From contig CAVVVS010000111.1 in NCBI GenBank assembly GCA_963751355.1, forward strand, positions 174,458-238,457: a stretch of 64,000 nucleotides of DNA, given 5' to 3'. The notes beneath the pieces are model-generated. The model worked only from the letters and a program-made list of their open reading frames with translations, searched no databases and was not told the DNA's origin. The translations under genes were made by a program, and so were the position numbers. This stretch comes from CAVVVS01 sp963751355 (GTDB lineage Bacteria; Bacteroidota; Ignavibacteria; Ignavibacteriales; Ignavibacteriaceae). Shown here piece by piece: positions 17,140-26,760 of the stretch (position 1 is its first letter; each line of letters begins with the position of its first letter).

Positions 17140-19368
17140 ATGAAGTTAGTTTACATTTTATTATTAATCGTCACTTTTTATTTTACATCTCTTTCACAAA
17201 CAATTAAGAAAACAAAACCTTTACAACAGGAACATTTACAAAGCTATCCGTTTGATGTATTACCTAATTTACAAGAGCGTTATCAAAAAACCGCCGTATA
17301 TATTGAGGCGCATCCGGATATGTTTATGAAGATGAAGCTGCAAAAAAGTACTTCATGGAATTTTAACGTAGGCACACAGAAACTATGGTATGCCTATAAT
17401 TTTTCTACAAAATCGGAATATTTAACCTCTTCAACCTGTCGTGCTGTGGGGAACCATTGCTATGTTTTTGTAGAAGATTCACTATGGGGAACAAAAGTTA
17501 ACCAGATTGCCGTTGATTCTGTACAAAACGCATTTGATAATAGGACTCCGGCAAACGGTAAAAAGGGAATTTTCGAAATGGATGTTAACGCCTTCGGAGA
17601 TCCACCGGATGTTGATAGTGATCCCAAAATAATTATTCTAATAATGAATATACTTGACAGTTATAAAGGCAGCGGAGGGTATACTGCCGGTTATTTCGAT
17701 CCTACTAATGAAACCAATCAATTTCAAAGCAATCAGGCGGAAATATATTACCTGGATGCTAATCCGGTTAATTTAAATACTCCCTCAGGTCTGCAACTGG
17801 CAATGTCTACAACCGCGCATGAATTTCAGCATATGATAAACTGGAATTACCATAAAACCAATCCGATCCTTACTTTTATTAATGAAGGTTGTTCAATGAC
17901 GGCTGAGTTGTATTGCGGTTATCCGTTATTCAATCAATCATTATATGATGACGAAACCAATCATTACTTATTTGATTGGCGGGGAAATGATGTAACTAAA
18001 GTATTAAACGATTACTCAAGAGCGCAAAAGTTTTTTCTGTACTATTATGACCAATTCGGGATTGGTATCTTCAAATATATAGTACAAGATCAATCAAACG
18101 GTATTCCGCTTCTCAACGATGCGTTATCGCAAGACGGACAGTCGTTAAATTTTAATAGTGCATTTTTAAACTGGTTGATTGCGAATAAAATTAATGATAG
18201 AACAGTTAACCAATCGTACGGTTATAATTATCCCGGAATTGAAGAAGCTAACAGTACTGTTTATTATAATCCAAATATATCATTGAACGGTTATGTCAAT
18301 GCACTTGCGGCGAAATATATTTCCTTTAAGGAAGGGAGTAATCTAAAAATAAATTTCAGCACATCAAGTTCTTCGTTAATTGTAAAAGCAATCGAAGAGG
18401 GCGATAACTTAAAGCAGGTTGTTAATGTTCCATTGAATACCGAATTTTCGGTCCCTGAATATGGTACCGTCATTAAAACAATTCATTTCGTAATAATTAA
18501 TACGAGTAATCAAATTAACGCTGATTATTCAGTTAAAGCATCCGGCACGGCACTTCTTACCGTAAAGGAATTGAAATGGGATAACTCTGAACCGACCGGC
18601 TATTTTAAACTTTCTCCTTCCGATACCATATGTGTATCTTTTAATGCTTATCCCGGAGGGCAACTTGATTCGATTCGTGTGGCTTTAAGAAATGCCGGTT
18701 CAATTCAAGGAGGTATTTGGGAATTTAGAGGCGACGCTAACATACGCCCTACTCCCCTGGACAAAAAACTACTGTATCCTTTTACTGCTTCAATAAGCAC
18801 TTCATCAACATTGCCTTATCCCGTACCGTATAAAAACTGGAGTACAGTTAATTTGAAACAATACGGCATTAAAACGGACAAACCTTTTGCAGTAGGTTTC
18901 GTTATCGGAGGCAATCCATCTGTGCCGGGTGTTATGGTAACCGATTATCCCGGTCAGCAGCCGTATCACAGTTATACATTTTTAAATAATCCCGGCTCCG
19001 GTTCGCCCGACTGGTTTTACTTAACCGGTTCGGACAGTACTGTGGCAATATATTTAGTTCGAGCATATGTATCCTCATATGACTCAACTATTGTAAATGC
19101 TCCGGCAACGTTTTCTCTTTCCCCAAATTTTCCCAATCCGTTTAATAATACGACCAAAATCAATTTTAGTCTGCATGCACCGGAGAAAGTCCGGATAGCA
19201 GTGTATAACGTACTCGGTGAAAAAGTTGTTGTGCTGGTAAATAAAGAATTCCAGGAAGGTTCGCATCAGGTGATTTTTAACGGCAGAGGTCTTTCGAGCG
19301 GAGTATATTTTTATCGAATCAAAGCAGGAAACTTTACGGATGTGAAAAAGATGGTTTTTGTGAAATAG
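17140..19368 (+). CDS. Type IX-secreted gluzincin-like metalloprotease
   Basis: 742 residues: signal peptide (MKLVYILLLIVTFYFTSLSQ), a catalytic domain, a beta-sandwich region and a type A sorting domain. The zinc motif is HEFQH at ~227-231 (TTAHEFQHMINWN), with a downstream NEGCSMTAEL that can give the glutamate ligand, a layout like peptidases related to M6/M30. The C-terminal ~85 residues read FSLSPNFPNPFNNTT, then VYNVLGEKVVVLVN and GLSSGVYFYRIKAG and end in KKMVFVK, the Por/type IX sorting signal. It is probably surface-bound or released and digests protein. A second protease of similar style is at 37111. A decayed transposase abuts the stop codon. Confidence 0.85.
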   Translation: MKLVYILLLIVTFYFTSLSQTIKKTKPLQQEHLQSYPFDVLPNLQERYQKTAVYIEAHPDMFMKMKLQKSTSWNFNVGTQKLWYAYNFSTKSEYLTSSTCRAVGNHCYVFVEDSLWGTKVNQIAVDSVQNAFDNRTPANGKKGIFEMDVNAFGDPPDVDSDPKIIILIMNILDSYKGSGGYTAGYFDPTNETNQFQSNQAEIYYLDANPVNLNTPSGLQLAMSTTAHEFQHMINWNYHKTNPILTFINEGCSMTAELYCGYPLFNQSLYDDETNHYLFDWRGNDVTKVLNDYSRAQKFFLYYYDQFGIGIFKYIVQDQSNGIPLLNDALSQDGQSLNFNSAFLNWLIANKINDRTVNQSYGYNYPGIEEANSTVYYNPNISLNGYVNALAAKYISFKEGSNLKINFSTSSSSLIVKAIEEGDNLKQVVNVPLNTEFSVPEYGTVIKTIHFVIINTSNQINADYSVKASGTALLTVKELKWDNSEPTGYFKLSPSDTICVSFNAYPGGQLDSIRVALRNAGSIQGGIWEFRGDANIRPTPLDKKLLYPFTASISTSSTLPYPVPYKNWSTVNLKQYGIKTDKPFAVGFVIGGNPSVPGVMVTDYPGQQPYHSYTFLNNPGSGSPDWFYLTGSDSTVAIYLVRAYVSSYDSTIVNAPATFSLSPNFPNPFNNTTKINFSLHAPEKVRIAVYNVLGEKVVVLVNKEFQEGSHQVIFNGRGLSSGVYFYRIKAGNFTDVKKMVFVK

Positions 19369-19605
19369 AATTACCCTTAATATCCTGAAGCAAATCGGGA
19401 ATTAGTTGATGAGGTTTATAACCAACAGCAATGTGAATATGATAAGACATTCCATATATTGCAATTAATTTATGGCCATTATTTTGAACAATTCTGGTTA
19501 TGTATTTATATATAATGAGTTTTTCCATTCCGGTTGAATCAGAGAGATTCTGTTTTGTATGGCAAAGATAAGGTGAAGATAAATTTTTGTATATATGTTT
19601 GCTAT
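19369..19605 (-). pseudogene. Remnant of an IS200-like (REP-associated, Y1/HUH) transposase
   Basis: Reading the minus strand from 19605 gives residues that match the N-terminus of short tyrosine transposases: IANIYTKIYLHLIFAIQNR then SLIQPEWKNSLY. The frame then breaks in the TATATA run near 19507-19514 and continues in another frame as YKYITRIVQNNGHKLIA, followed by YHIHI (the HUH metal motif) and GYKPHQLIPDLLQDIKGN. The start codon position is ATA instead of ATG, and the protein is cut after about 80 of ~150 residues, at the edge of the protease gene, so the catalytic tyrosine is lost. It is therefore non-functional. No matching end repeats were found. Confidence 0.8.
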
Positions 19606-19801
19606 TACATCCTTTATTCCATACCTAACGGACTTGCAATTTTTTTGATTTTTTCTATAAATATTAAGTCCCTAACGGTACTTTTTTTGTTCTTCGCATA
19701 GCACTAAAATTTTTCCCGGCTTCGATTGAAGGTAATATTATTTTTTGTATTGTTCAATCGGTTTTCTATTTGATTATGCGGACAATTTTTTGATGTATGC
19801 A

Positions 19802-20776
19802 TCAATCTTCAAACAATTCCTTCAACTTATTATAATCTTTGGTAATACCCAACGCCAGCATTAATTTTATCCTGGCTTTTTGTCCGTTCAAATATTCAGC
19901 GAATATTACACCGATTTGAGAAAGCCATTTACCGGCGCCGGGATAACTGTAAATGTCTAATGTTTCTCCTGCAGGACAGCGGGAAACCAAAACTACCGGT
20001 ATTCCTTTATCTACCGCATACTTTATTCCGTCAAACGCAGCCGGTGGCACGTTGCCTACTCCCAATGCTTCCACCACAATTCCTTCAACACCGCTGTCGG
20101 CAGAAAATTTAAAGAATTTCTCATTCATGCCTGCGTAAGCTGTCAGCATATCGACATTTGGGACAATCTTTTCAGTTTGTAAGGTCTCCAGTTTTTGCGG
20201 GAGCCGGTTTAATATTACCCTGCCGTTAGTAATGAATCCGAGAGCGCCAAAATCCAGGCTGTGGAAAGTATCGACTTCATCAGTATAAGTTTTGGTTACC
20301 TCGCTTGCGGCATTTATTTCACCGTCAAGGCAGACCAAAACTCCAAGGTTTTTGCAATTATCACAAGAGCATACTTGAATTGCATCTAAAAGATTTCTGG
20401 GACCATCCCAATCAGGTTCGGAACTGTTTTTCATTGAGCCAATTAAAACTATCGGGGTCTCGGTTTTAATCGTAAGATCCAGTAAGTATGCTGTTTCTTC
20501 CAGCGTGTCTGTACCGTGAGTAACAATCACACCGTCATAATTGTTGTCATTAATTAATTCTTTTATTTTATTTGAAAGCTTGAACATCAACTCGGGAGTC
20601 ATGTGAGGACCCGGATATTTTCCGAAATCATAACATGTGATATTTGCTAGTTCATTCGCTTCCGGAATTTTTTCCAGGAGTTCTTCACCGGAATAGCGCG
20701 GTATTGCTCCGCCGGTATTCTCGTCTATCATCATTGAGAATGTTCCACCTGTAAAAACAATAAGAATATTTTTCAT
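19802..20776 (-). CDS. ansA: Type I (cytoplasmic) L-asparaginase
   Basis: 324 residues. Nucleophile threonine in TGGTFSM (T12) and the second triad element in THGTDTLEE (T89-D90) are both present, with the conserved LDGEINAASEVTKT region and a C-terminal dimerisation domain (VLVSRCPAGETLDIYSYPGAGKWL). No signal peptide, so cytoplasmic and of type I. It hydrolyses asparagine to aspartate and ammonia. Single gene on the minus strand, ends 433 bases from the protease. The start codon is the only plausible one in frame (MKNILIVFTGG). Confidence 0.92.
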   Translation of the reverse strand: MKNILIVFTGGTFSMMIDENTGGAIPRYSGEELLEKIPEANELANITCYDFGKYPGPHMTPELMFKLSNKIKELINDNNYDGVIVTHGTDTLEETAYLLDLTIKTETPIVLIGSMKNSSEPDWDGPRNLLDAIQVCSCDNCKNLGVLVCLDGEINAASEVTKTYTDEVDTFHSLDFGALGFITNGRVILNRLPQKLETLQTEKIVPNVDMLTAYAGMNEKFFKFSADSGVEGIVVEALGVGNVPPAAFDGIKYAVDKGIPVVLVSRCPAGETLDIYSYPGAGKWLSQIGVIFAEYLNGQKARIKLMLALGITKDYNKLKELFED

Positions 20777-20972
20777 AAGGTTTTCACTTTTTTAATTTCA
20801 AATATAATGGAAAGTATTCAATAAATATATAATGAAGATGGAAGGATTTTATTATTAAATAGATTAATTGCTGAAATTGTTAAACTGTTGGTAAAAATTT
20901 TCTTGCTGATTAGTTGATAAAAACCATATACAATTCAATAATTGTCTTATGCTATACAACTCATTTCCGGAC

Positions 20973-21003
20973 TTGAACAAAATGGTATTAAAAAGTATCT
21001 TTG
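20973..21003 (+). promoter_or_regulatory. Bacteroidota-type promoter of the NfuA gene
   Basis: TTG (20973-20975), exactly 20 bases, then TATCTTTG (20996-21003), a full match to TTG-N20-TAnnTTTG. The start ATG 21029 is 25 bases downstream with a GGAG before it. This site excludes the longer TTG-initiated frame from 20942. Confidence 0.65.
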
Positions 21004-21028
21004 TTTATATAATAAATGGAGAATTTTT

Positions 21029-21571
21029 ATGTTATTGGTTGAAGATGTTGATTTAACACCGAATCCGCATGCGTTAAAATTTGTACTCAGTGAAAGATTG
21101 TTAAATATTGAGACACGACAATATTCAAATTCAGAAGAAGCTAAAGCAGATCCTTTTGCTTCAGGTATTTTTGAAATCGATGGTGTAGTTTCCGTATTTT
21201 ATATGGACAAGTTTGTTACTATTGAAAAAGATAAGGATGCTAATTGGGGACAGATTCAAAGGCCGTTTATAAACTTTTTAAAATCATTTGACAAAAGCCT
21301 AATTCCTCAAGAAAAAGAAGCAAAACTATTTGATGAAAACTCAAGTGAAATCTTAAAACAAATAAACTCAATTATTGATCAAAAAGTAAGACCCGCACTT
21401 GCCGGAGACGGAGGGGGATTACAGGTACTTGGAATAGAAGGAAATACCGTTAAAATCCATTACCAGGGAGCTTGTGGCACATGTCCTACTGCCATAAGCG
21501 GAACTTTAATGGCTATTGAAGGATTATTAAGGCGAGATGTTAATCCCGCGCTGGAAGTAGTTTCAGACTAG
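21029..21571 (+). CDS. nfuA: NfuA-like iron-sulfur cluster scaffold/carrier
   Basis: 180 residues when started at ATG 21029. N-terminal domain is the Scaffold/NifU_N type (VEDVDLTPNPHALKFVLSERL, KADPFASGIFEIDGVVSVFY, VTIEKDKDANW). The C-terminal Nfu domain has VRPALAGDGGGLQVLGIEG and the cluster-binding GACGTCPTA (C149, C152). It receives or carries [4Fe-4S] clusters in the cytoplasm. I reject the upstream TTG at 20942 because a promoter match overlaps that stretch and the residues there do not fit the family. It stands alone, not in a suf or isc operon. Confidence 0.93.
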   Translation: MLLVEDVDLTPNPHALKFVLSERLLNIETRQYSNSEEAKADPFASGIFEIDGVVSVFYMDKFVTIEKDKDANWGQIQRPFINFLKSFDKSLIPQEKEAKLFDENSSEILKQINSIIDQKVRPALAGDGGGLQVLGIEGNTVKIHYQGACGTCPTAISGTLMAIEGLLRRDVNPALEVVSD

Positions 21572-21739
21572 GTCGTTTTGATTCCGGATGTTTAAAGAGA
21601 ACACGGATTCATGTTTTAACAAAAAAAGATTTTGCCTGTTTTCATTTATAAATATATAATTTTACGGGGAGTGAAAAGTTCAATCATCCTCATAAGATAA
21701 GTTGTTCTGGTTTAATGAACCGACAAGCTTTTCTTCAAG

Positions 21740-22078
21740 CTACTCTAATAGAACTCTTCCATTTACCTTTGGAACATATTCCGAGGCTAAGTCAAAGGCC
21801 TCTTCATATAGACACTCTTGATATTCTTCGTCGTCATCCTCAAGCATTTCTAAAATTGTGTGAGCTGCATTAGAAGCAGTTATTAATATATCTTCCTCTT
21901 CCTCGGTTTGTTCACCGGCGACTATTATTTCTTCAACGCGATTCGAACTTAACCCGGTTTCAGCCAAAAAGGACTGCAAAAAAGGAAGCAGTAGAACACT
22001 GTTTTCAGGCAAAAAATCTAGTCTTTCGTTAATAAGTCCCATTACTTGTTCATCTTCTTCCAATTCTTTTTTCGTCAT
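21740..22078 (-). CDS. Acidic protein of unknown function
   Basis: 112 residues, strongly acidic (many EEE/DDD runs), predicted helical, no signal or membrane segment. Segments such as ASNAAHTILEML and EEYQECLYEEAFDLASEYVPKV look like paired helices. I do not recognise the family. Codon use matches the neighbours and the ORF has a real-looking amphipathic pattern, so it is probably a gene. It stands on its own between NfuA and the MutS-like gene. Confidence 0.6.
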   Translation of the reverse strand: MTKKELEEDEQVMGLINERLDFLPENSVLLLPFLQSFLAETGLSSNRVEEIIVAGEQTEEEEDILITASNAAHTILEMLEDDDEEYQECLYEEAFDLASEYVPKVNGRVLLE

Positions 22079-22336
22079 TCCCGCCGTTTATATTAAAAAT
22101 TAAAGGTTGTTTTTTACTTATTTTGGCTTTTCTTTTTTAAAATTTTCATTATTTACACTGCAAGATCATTAATAAGCATAAATAAAAGATTAGTAAAAAA
22201 CATGGTATTCAAAAATCTTCAGCATATTTGAATAGAGCAAATCTTAATAAGATAAAAAAATGTTTGTTTCACTTATTACTAATATTGAAACATTTCATTC
22301 AATTCAAATCTTTAACCTCTCAAAAAGTTAAATGTT

Positions 22337-24163
22337 TTAATCCACAGGCAGTCCTTCCATTTTCATTATTTTTAAAGCATTTGTGGTGGGACAAGGTCCG
22401 GTATGAATTTTATAATCGAAAGTCATTTTATCACTTTTGATTTCTTCTTTAAAGTGATAATTTTTAATATTTGAAATCACCTGTTCCAGTTTAACCAATT
22501 CAAGATCGTGTGTTGCAACTGCACCCAAACAATTAGAGTTAGCTAAAGTTTTAATGAAAGCCGTACTTCCTTTCAATCGCTCAATATTATTTGTTCCCCT
22601 GAATATTTCATCGATTAAAAAAAAGAGCGGCAGTTTATCATCTTTGTTAATTTGCTCAAGCAGTTCTTTCAAACGTTTAACTTCCGCATAAAAATAAGAA
22701 ATGCCGTCCACAACGGAATCACTTACTTTGATACACGTGAAAATACGAAATAGAGAGAGATTTAATTTCCCCGCATTCACGGGCGCTCCGGAATAAGCCA
22801 GGCAGATATTGATTCCCATTGCTCGTAAAAACGTACTTTTACCGGACATGTTTGAGCCCGTAATTATATCGATTTCGCCTGGAGAAGAAAATGAAAAATT
22901 GTTCCTTACTTTTTTCCCCTGCGGTATTAATGGATGCCCTAATTCTTCAGCATCAAAACTATATTTCACAGAATCATTCCGGTCAGATATTTGCGGGAAT
23001 GTATATCCCGGGTTCAGATAGGCAAATCCGGCAAGACTGTTTAGAGCATCTAAATTATAAAAAGTATTCAACCATTCCGGCAGGTTTCTTAATATCCTGG
23101 TTTTATATTTATTCACCTTTTGTATATAATAATAATCGATTGGGAAAAATATCCGGAAGGTAGTCCACACAAAAGGATTTCCCTTTCGCATCCGCAAAAA
23201 GGATAGGCTTCTATTTATGCCTTCTACGAGGTGGGAGGGAAGTTCATCATGCTTCAAATAACAACTGCACAATTGCGCGAGGCGGGAATCCTTCTGGTAA
23301 TTATAATTTTCAAACAAATATAACACCGACTTAAATTTATTCAGCTCTTCGTTTATAAACTCCAATTCATCAAATAATTTTCCCTTTTTATTATTCCCGA
23401 AGTAATAGATTCCGATGTAAATTAATAGAGTTATGCCCCAGTAAGCCGGAATTCCCGACGTGTAGTACAGAATAATTAGTAAAATATTTATCGGTGCCAA
23501 AAAGCTTAATACCAATAAATATGTTTTGACTGATTTTTGCGGATTAAAATTTTTTAAAAGATTGAGAAGTGTTTTACCGTTAAAATCTTTTTTCTTTGCC
23601 ATTGCCGCTATTAGTGACAATTTATCACGCAGCCGGGTATGCGGTATAAGCTCCTTTACTAACATTTGACGCTCAGAAATTTCATCCTTAGCGGGATTTC
23701 TATTTAACAGCCAGTTTTTTAAAAGCGCTTTGCCCTGGATAGAAATTGAGCTATCAATTAACTGATGTAGAGAATGAGTGCCGGTTAAATTTAGATCTAT
23801 CTCAACCGCATCTCCTCCTTCGTAAAAAGCATCCGGAATATTTTCCCAATCGAGATTCATCCTTGCGATATGTATCCTTTTTATTTTGATCCACTCTGTT
23901 AACCTTGTGATACCCCTAATTAGTTTGCCGTGAAAATGTGCTACAACTCCGAATGATATTATAAATAGCAGGATACTGATGAGTGATACTAAATCCGAAG
24001 TAAAAAAGAAAAGGAGCAATGAGATAATAACTCCGGAAAAGAATAAGCTCAATCTATACCAGGTGAATTTGTCATTTAATTTTTCCAGACGGTCATATCG
24101 TTTCTGAAGACGCGCTATAAGAATTGTTAAGTAGTCGCCAAGTATTTGTTTTTGATCTTTGAT
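22337..24163 (-). CDS. MutS-family ATPase with N-terminal membrane segments (start probably ATC)
   Basis: 608 residues if begun at the ATC at 24161-24163. The C-terminal ABC-type ATPase is that of MutS: Walker A GSNMSGKST, FLIDEIFRGTN (Walker B) and LANSNCLGAVATHDLEL. The mismatch-recognition domains are absent; instead, membrane segments near the N-terminus (LSLFFSGVIISLLLFF) and in the middle (YLLVLSFLAPINILLIILYY) mark the membrane-anchored MutS-like group of Bacteroidota. The first usable codon is TTG 24052, but the 37 codons upstream continue as coding (KDQKQILGDYL, RLQKRYDRLEKLNDKFTWYR), with AAGGG 7 bases before ATC 24163. Role in repair is unproven. Confidence 0.85.
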   Translation of the reverse strand: MKDQKQILGDYLTILIARLQKRYDRLEKLNDKFTWYRLSLFFSGVIISLLLFFFTSDLVSLISILLFIISFGVVAHFHGKLIRGITRLTEWIKIKRIHIARMNLDWENIPDAFYEGGDAVEIDLNLTGTHSLHQLIDSSISIQGKALLKNWLLNRNPAKDEISERQMLVKELIPHTRLRDKLSLIAAMAKKKDFNGKTLLNLLKNFNPQKSVKTYLLVLSFLAPINILLIILYYTSGIPAYWGITLLIYIGIYYFGNNKKGKLFDELEFINEELNKFKSVLYLFENYNYQKDSRLAQLCSCYLKHDELPSHLVEGINRSLSFLRMRKGNPFVWTTFRIFFPIDYYYIQKVNKYKTRILRNLPEWLNTFYNLDALNSLAGFAYLNPGYTFPQISDRNDSVKYSFDAEELGHPLIPQGKKVRNNFSFSSPGEIDIITGSNMSGKSTFLRAMGINICLAYSGAPVNAGKLNLSLFRIFTCIKVSDSVVDGISYFYAEVKRLKELLEQINKDDKLPLFFLIDEIFRGTNNIERLKGSTAFIKTLANSNCLGAVATHDLELVKLEQVISNIKNYHFKEEIKSDKMTFDYKIHTGPCPTTNALKIMKMEGLPVD

Positions 24164-24594
24164 GTTATTGCCCTTATAAGAAATATTAAAAAGCTAAAAA
24201 ATGATTCTATTCTCACTTCAATTATAAAATGATTTGCGGTTATTACAAAAAATTTTGGAGAGAAATTTTGTTAAAAACAACCACAGTTCAACTAATAAAA
24301 TTGATAAATTAGCATAATTTTTTAGATTAAAAAATATTTTTGTAATGATAAAACTGTATTCTTAGTTATTGGTGAGCATTATTTATCGACTTATTTTATG
24401 TTTCAATTACTGATATTAGTACCTTCCTGCAAAAAGGGAATTTTAACTGTTCTAATTCTACGATCAAAATATGAAATATAAATGTTTATAAAATAAGTAA
24501 TTCCGTTACCATTCAGCGTCATTTCTTTTTTTACCGCATTTGAGGTATATTTTTCATACATTAAGATTAACAATAAACATCTATAAATTTCAAA
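24164..24594. other. Divergent intergenic region between the MutS-like gene and ogt
   Basis: 431 bases. The MutS-like frame is closed by an in-frame stop at 24194-24196. No gene or strong promoter motif recognised; AT-rich. Confidence 0.4.
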
Positions 24595-25104
24595 ATGAAA
24601 GCTATAGAAAATTTATATTGTGCATCCCATGAAATAGCCGGTATCCATCTTAAGATATTTGTTTCGCATAAAGGTGTACGAAAAATTTTTATGAATAAAC
24701 CGAACGAAACAATCGATACCGCGAATTCAATTAACCTTCAGTATGATGACCCATATATGTTTAATGTCTTTATTGAACTTATGGAATATTTTAATCTGGA
24801 CAGAATAAACTTTGATGTACCATTAGATCTTGTGGGAACCGATTTCCAGAAGAACGTTTGGCACGAACTGAGAAAAATTCCGTACGGGGAAATGGCCAGT
24901 TATAAAACCATTGCAGAAAGATTAGGAGATGTAAAACTTGTAAGGGCAGTAGGTCGTGCTAACGGCGCAAATCCGATTCCGATAATAATTCCCTGTCACA
25001 GGATTATAAATTCCAACGGTGAATTGGGCGGTTACTCCGGAGGGCTGAAGATAAAAGAAAAACTACTGGAACTCGAAGGAAGTATGAGTCTGGAGTTATT
25101 CTGA
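24595..25104 (+). CDS. ogt: Methylated-DNA--[protein]-cysteine S-methyltransferase
   Basis: 169 residues. The acceptor site IIPCHRI (C134) and the helix-turn-helix LVRAVGRANGANPIPI with its arginine finger are present, as is GTDFQKNVWHELRKIPYGEMASY. It removes alkyl groups from O6-alkylguanine by suicide transfer to the cysteine. The N-terminal domain is the short Ogt/MGMT form without an Ada regulatory part. No Shine-Dalgarno is visible at the ATG. A hairpin with a T-run at 25309-25328 may end it. Confidence 0.95.
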   Translation: MKAIENLYCASHEIAGIHLKIFVSHKGVRKIFMNKPNETIDTANSINLQYDDPYMFNVFIELMEYFNLDRINFDVPLDLVGTDFQKNVWHELRKIPYGEMASYKTIAERLGDVKLVRAVGRANGANPIPIIIPCHRIINSNGELGGYSGGLKIKEKLLELEGSMSLELF

Positions 25105-25308
25105 CAAGTATTTGAAGAGGTTAAAGTTTGGGATTAATGCTTAATCTCATCGGAACGTTATGATGAAAATTCGGATTAAAATAATACTTGATTAGAATCA
25201 ACTGTGTGAATTAGATTTGAAACCGTTAAAATGGTTGTTGTTTGATTAAAAATTCACATTAGCCCACGGATTAATCAGTAGGCTAATGGCAACAGGACTC
25301 CTTTTTAT

Positions 25309-25328
25309 AACTGTTTTAACAGTTTTTT
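25309..25328 (+). terminator. Candidate intrinsic terminator after ogt
   Basis: AACTGT and ACAGTT (loop TTTA) form a 6-bp AT-rich stem directly followed by TTTTTTA. The stem is weak; it lies about 200 bases after the ogt stop, and another hairpin (ATTAGCC/GGCTAAT, 25258-25287) precedes it. Confidence 0.4.
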
Positions 25329-25371
25329 ATAATTATTTTTTTAATTCACGCAACGGGTTTTCTTTAATCTT

Positions 25372-26760
25372 TTATGCAACCATCTCGGTATCTTCAATTA
25401 TAGTTTCTTCTCCAAACTCATCCTGGAAGAACATCTGTCCGTGATTTGCACTTACTATTTCATCCAATTCATCCTGGAAGAAAAATTTGCTTTTGCCGAA
25501 AGCTGGTTTAAGATCGGTGTACCAGCTTGCTTCCGGATCATATTTAGCAAAGAATGGTCTTTTTACCCACTCGGGATTTCTCGCTTGAATCAGTGTCAAG
25601 ACGAATACTTTTTCTCCTCTCACTTCGGTAATACCCTCTATTGCAACTTTACCCGGTAAAGCAGACATAGAAGGTCCACGTACGGTTCTCCCAAGTCCCG
25701 ATACTTGTATATAAGCTTCTCTGAAAATATTATACGCGCGTATAAGCGGAATTTCAAAATATTTTTTGGCACCTGTATTTCTTTCAATGAAGAAATAATA
25801 AGGCACGCACCCAAGTGCAACCTGATCTTTCCACATTTTTGCCCAAATATCAGGGTCATCATTTATATGTTTGATTAATGGTGATTGTGTTCTAATTTCA
25901 GCGCCGGTATTTCTTATTCTTCTAATAGCTTCGCGGGCAACCTCGGTTGATAATTCTACCCAGTGATTATAGTGACCCATAATTGCGAGATGTTTACCGG
26001 AGTTCACAATTTTTTCAAACAATCCTAAAACGCCGTCTGCTTCATTGTCGGTTACATATTTATACGGCCAATAGGCAACAGATTTTGTTCCGATTCTGAT
26101 AGTTTGTATGTGGTCGAATTCAGGAGATAAAAGCGGTTCGATATAAACCTTTAGGTTCTTCAAATTCATAATCATAGGATCGCCGCCTGTTAACAGTACA
26201 TCGGTAATCTGCTTATTTTTCCTTAAATAATCCTGAAAACGGTTTGATTCATCAGTGGCAAATTTTAAATCATTCATTCCAACAAACTGTGCCCACCGGA
26301 AACAAAAAGTACAGTAAGCATGACACGTTTGTCCGCTTGAAGGGAAAATCAATGTGGTTTCCCTATATTTATGCTGCATCCCTGGTATGGGTTCATCATC
26401 AATTTTAGGAACGTTTACGGTCATTTGGGCAGCCGGGTGAGGATTTAATTCCAGGCGTATTTTGTTGGCTAAATCCTTTATTTGTGATTGTGTAAAATCA
26501 CTTTTTAATGCATTGGCCATTCGATTAAACTGATCGTCATTTAACATCTCTTTTTGCATAAAAGTGAGATGATAAATAGGATCATCCGGGATATTGCTCC
26601 AATCGATCAATTCTTCAACTACATAATTGTTTGTTCTGAACGGAAGTACGTTAGATATGACTTTTAAAGCAAATCTTTCGTCTTCGTTAAGCATCTGTAG
26701 TTGGGGGATGTTGTCAATATCCTTAATTCCATAGAATTTCATCTTTTTAGGGGTAATCAT
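25372..26760 (-). CDS. KamA-family radical SAM aminomutase (lysine 2,3-aminomutase-like)
   Basis: 462 residues. The radical-SAM cluster motif CxxxCxxC is at C146-C150-C153 (TCHAYCTFCFRW), followed by TGGDPMIM and IRIGTKSVAYWPYKY. It uses SAM, a 4Fe-4S cluster and PLP to migrate an amino group. KamA proteins are ~410-470 residues, so this is at the long end. It cannot be told from sequence whether the substrate is lysine, glutamate or a translation factor lysine as in EpmB. No beta-lysine acetyltransferase, epmA or lysine-fermentation genes are near. The Shine-Dalgarno AAGGAGG is 6 bases before the ATG. Confidence 0.85.
   Translation of the reverse strand: MITPKKMKFYGIKDIDNIPQLQMLNEDERFALKVISNVLPFRTNNYVVEELIDWSNIPDDPIYHLTFMQKEMLNDDQFNRMANALKSDFTQSQIKDLANKIRLELNPHPAAQMTVNVPKIDDEPIPGMQHKYRETTLIFPSSGQTCHAYCTFCFRWAQFVGMNDLKFATDESNRFQDYLRKNKQITDVLLTGGDPMIMNLKNLKVYIEPLLSPEFDHIQTIRIGTKSVAYWPYKYVTDNEADGVLGLFEKIVNSGKHLAIMGHYNHWVELSTEVAREAIRRIRNTGAEIRTQSPLIKHINDDPDIWAKMWKDQVALGCVPYYFFIERNTGAKKYFEIPLIRAYNIFREAYIQVSGLGRTVRGPSMSALPGKVAIEGITEVRGEKVFVLTLIQARNPEWVKRPFFAKYDPEASWYTDLKPAFGKSKFFFQDELDEIVSANHGQMFFQDEFGEETIIEDTEMVA

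Noticed and set aside
20942..21028. Upstream extension of NfuA from TTG
   Set aside because: A promoter match lies inside this stretch and the added residues do not fit the family.
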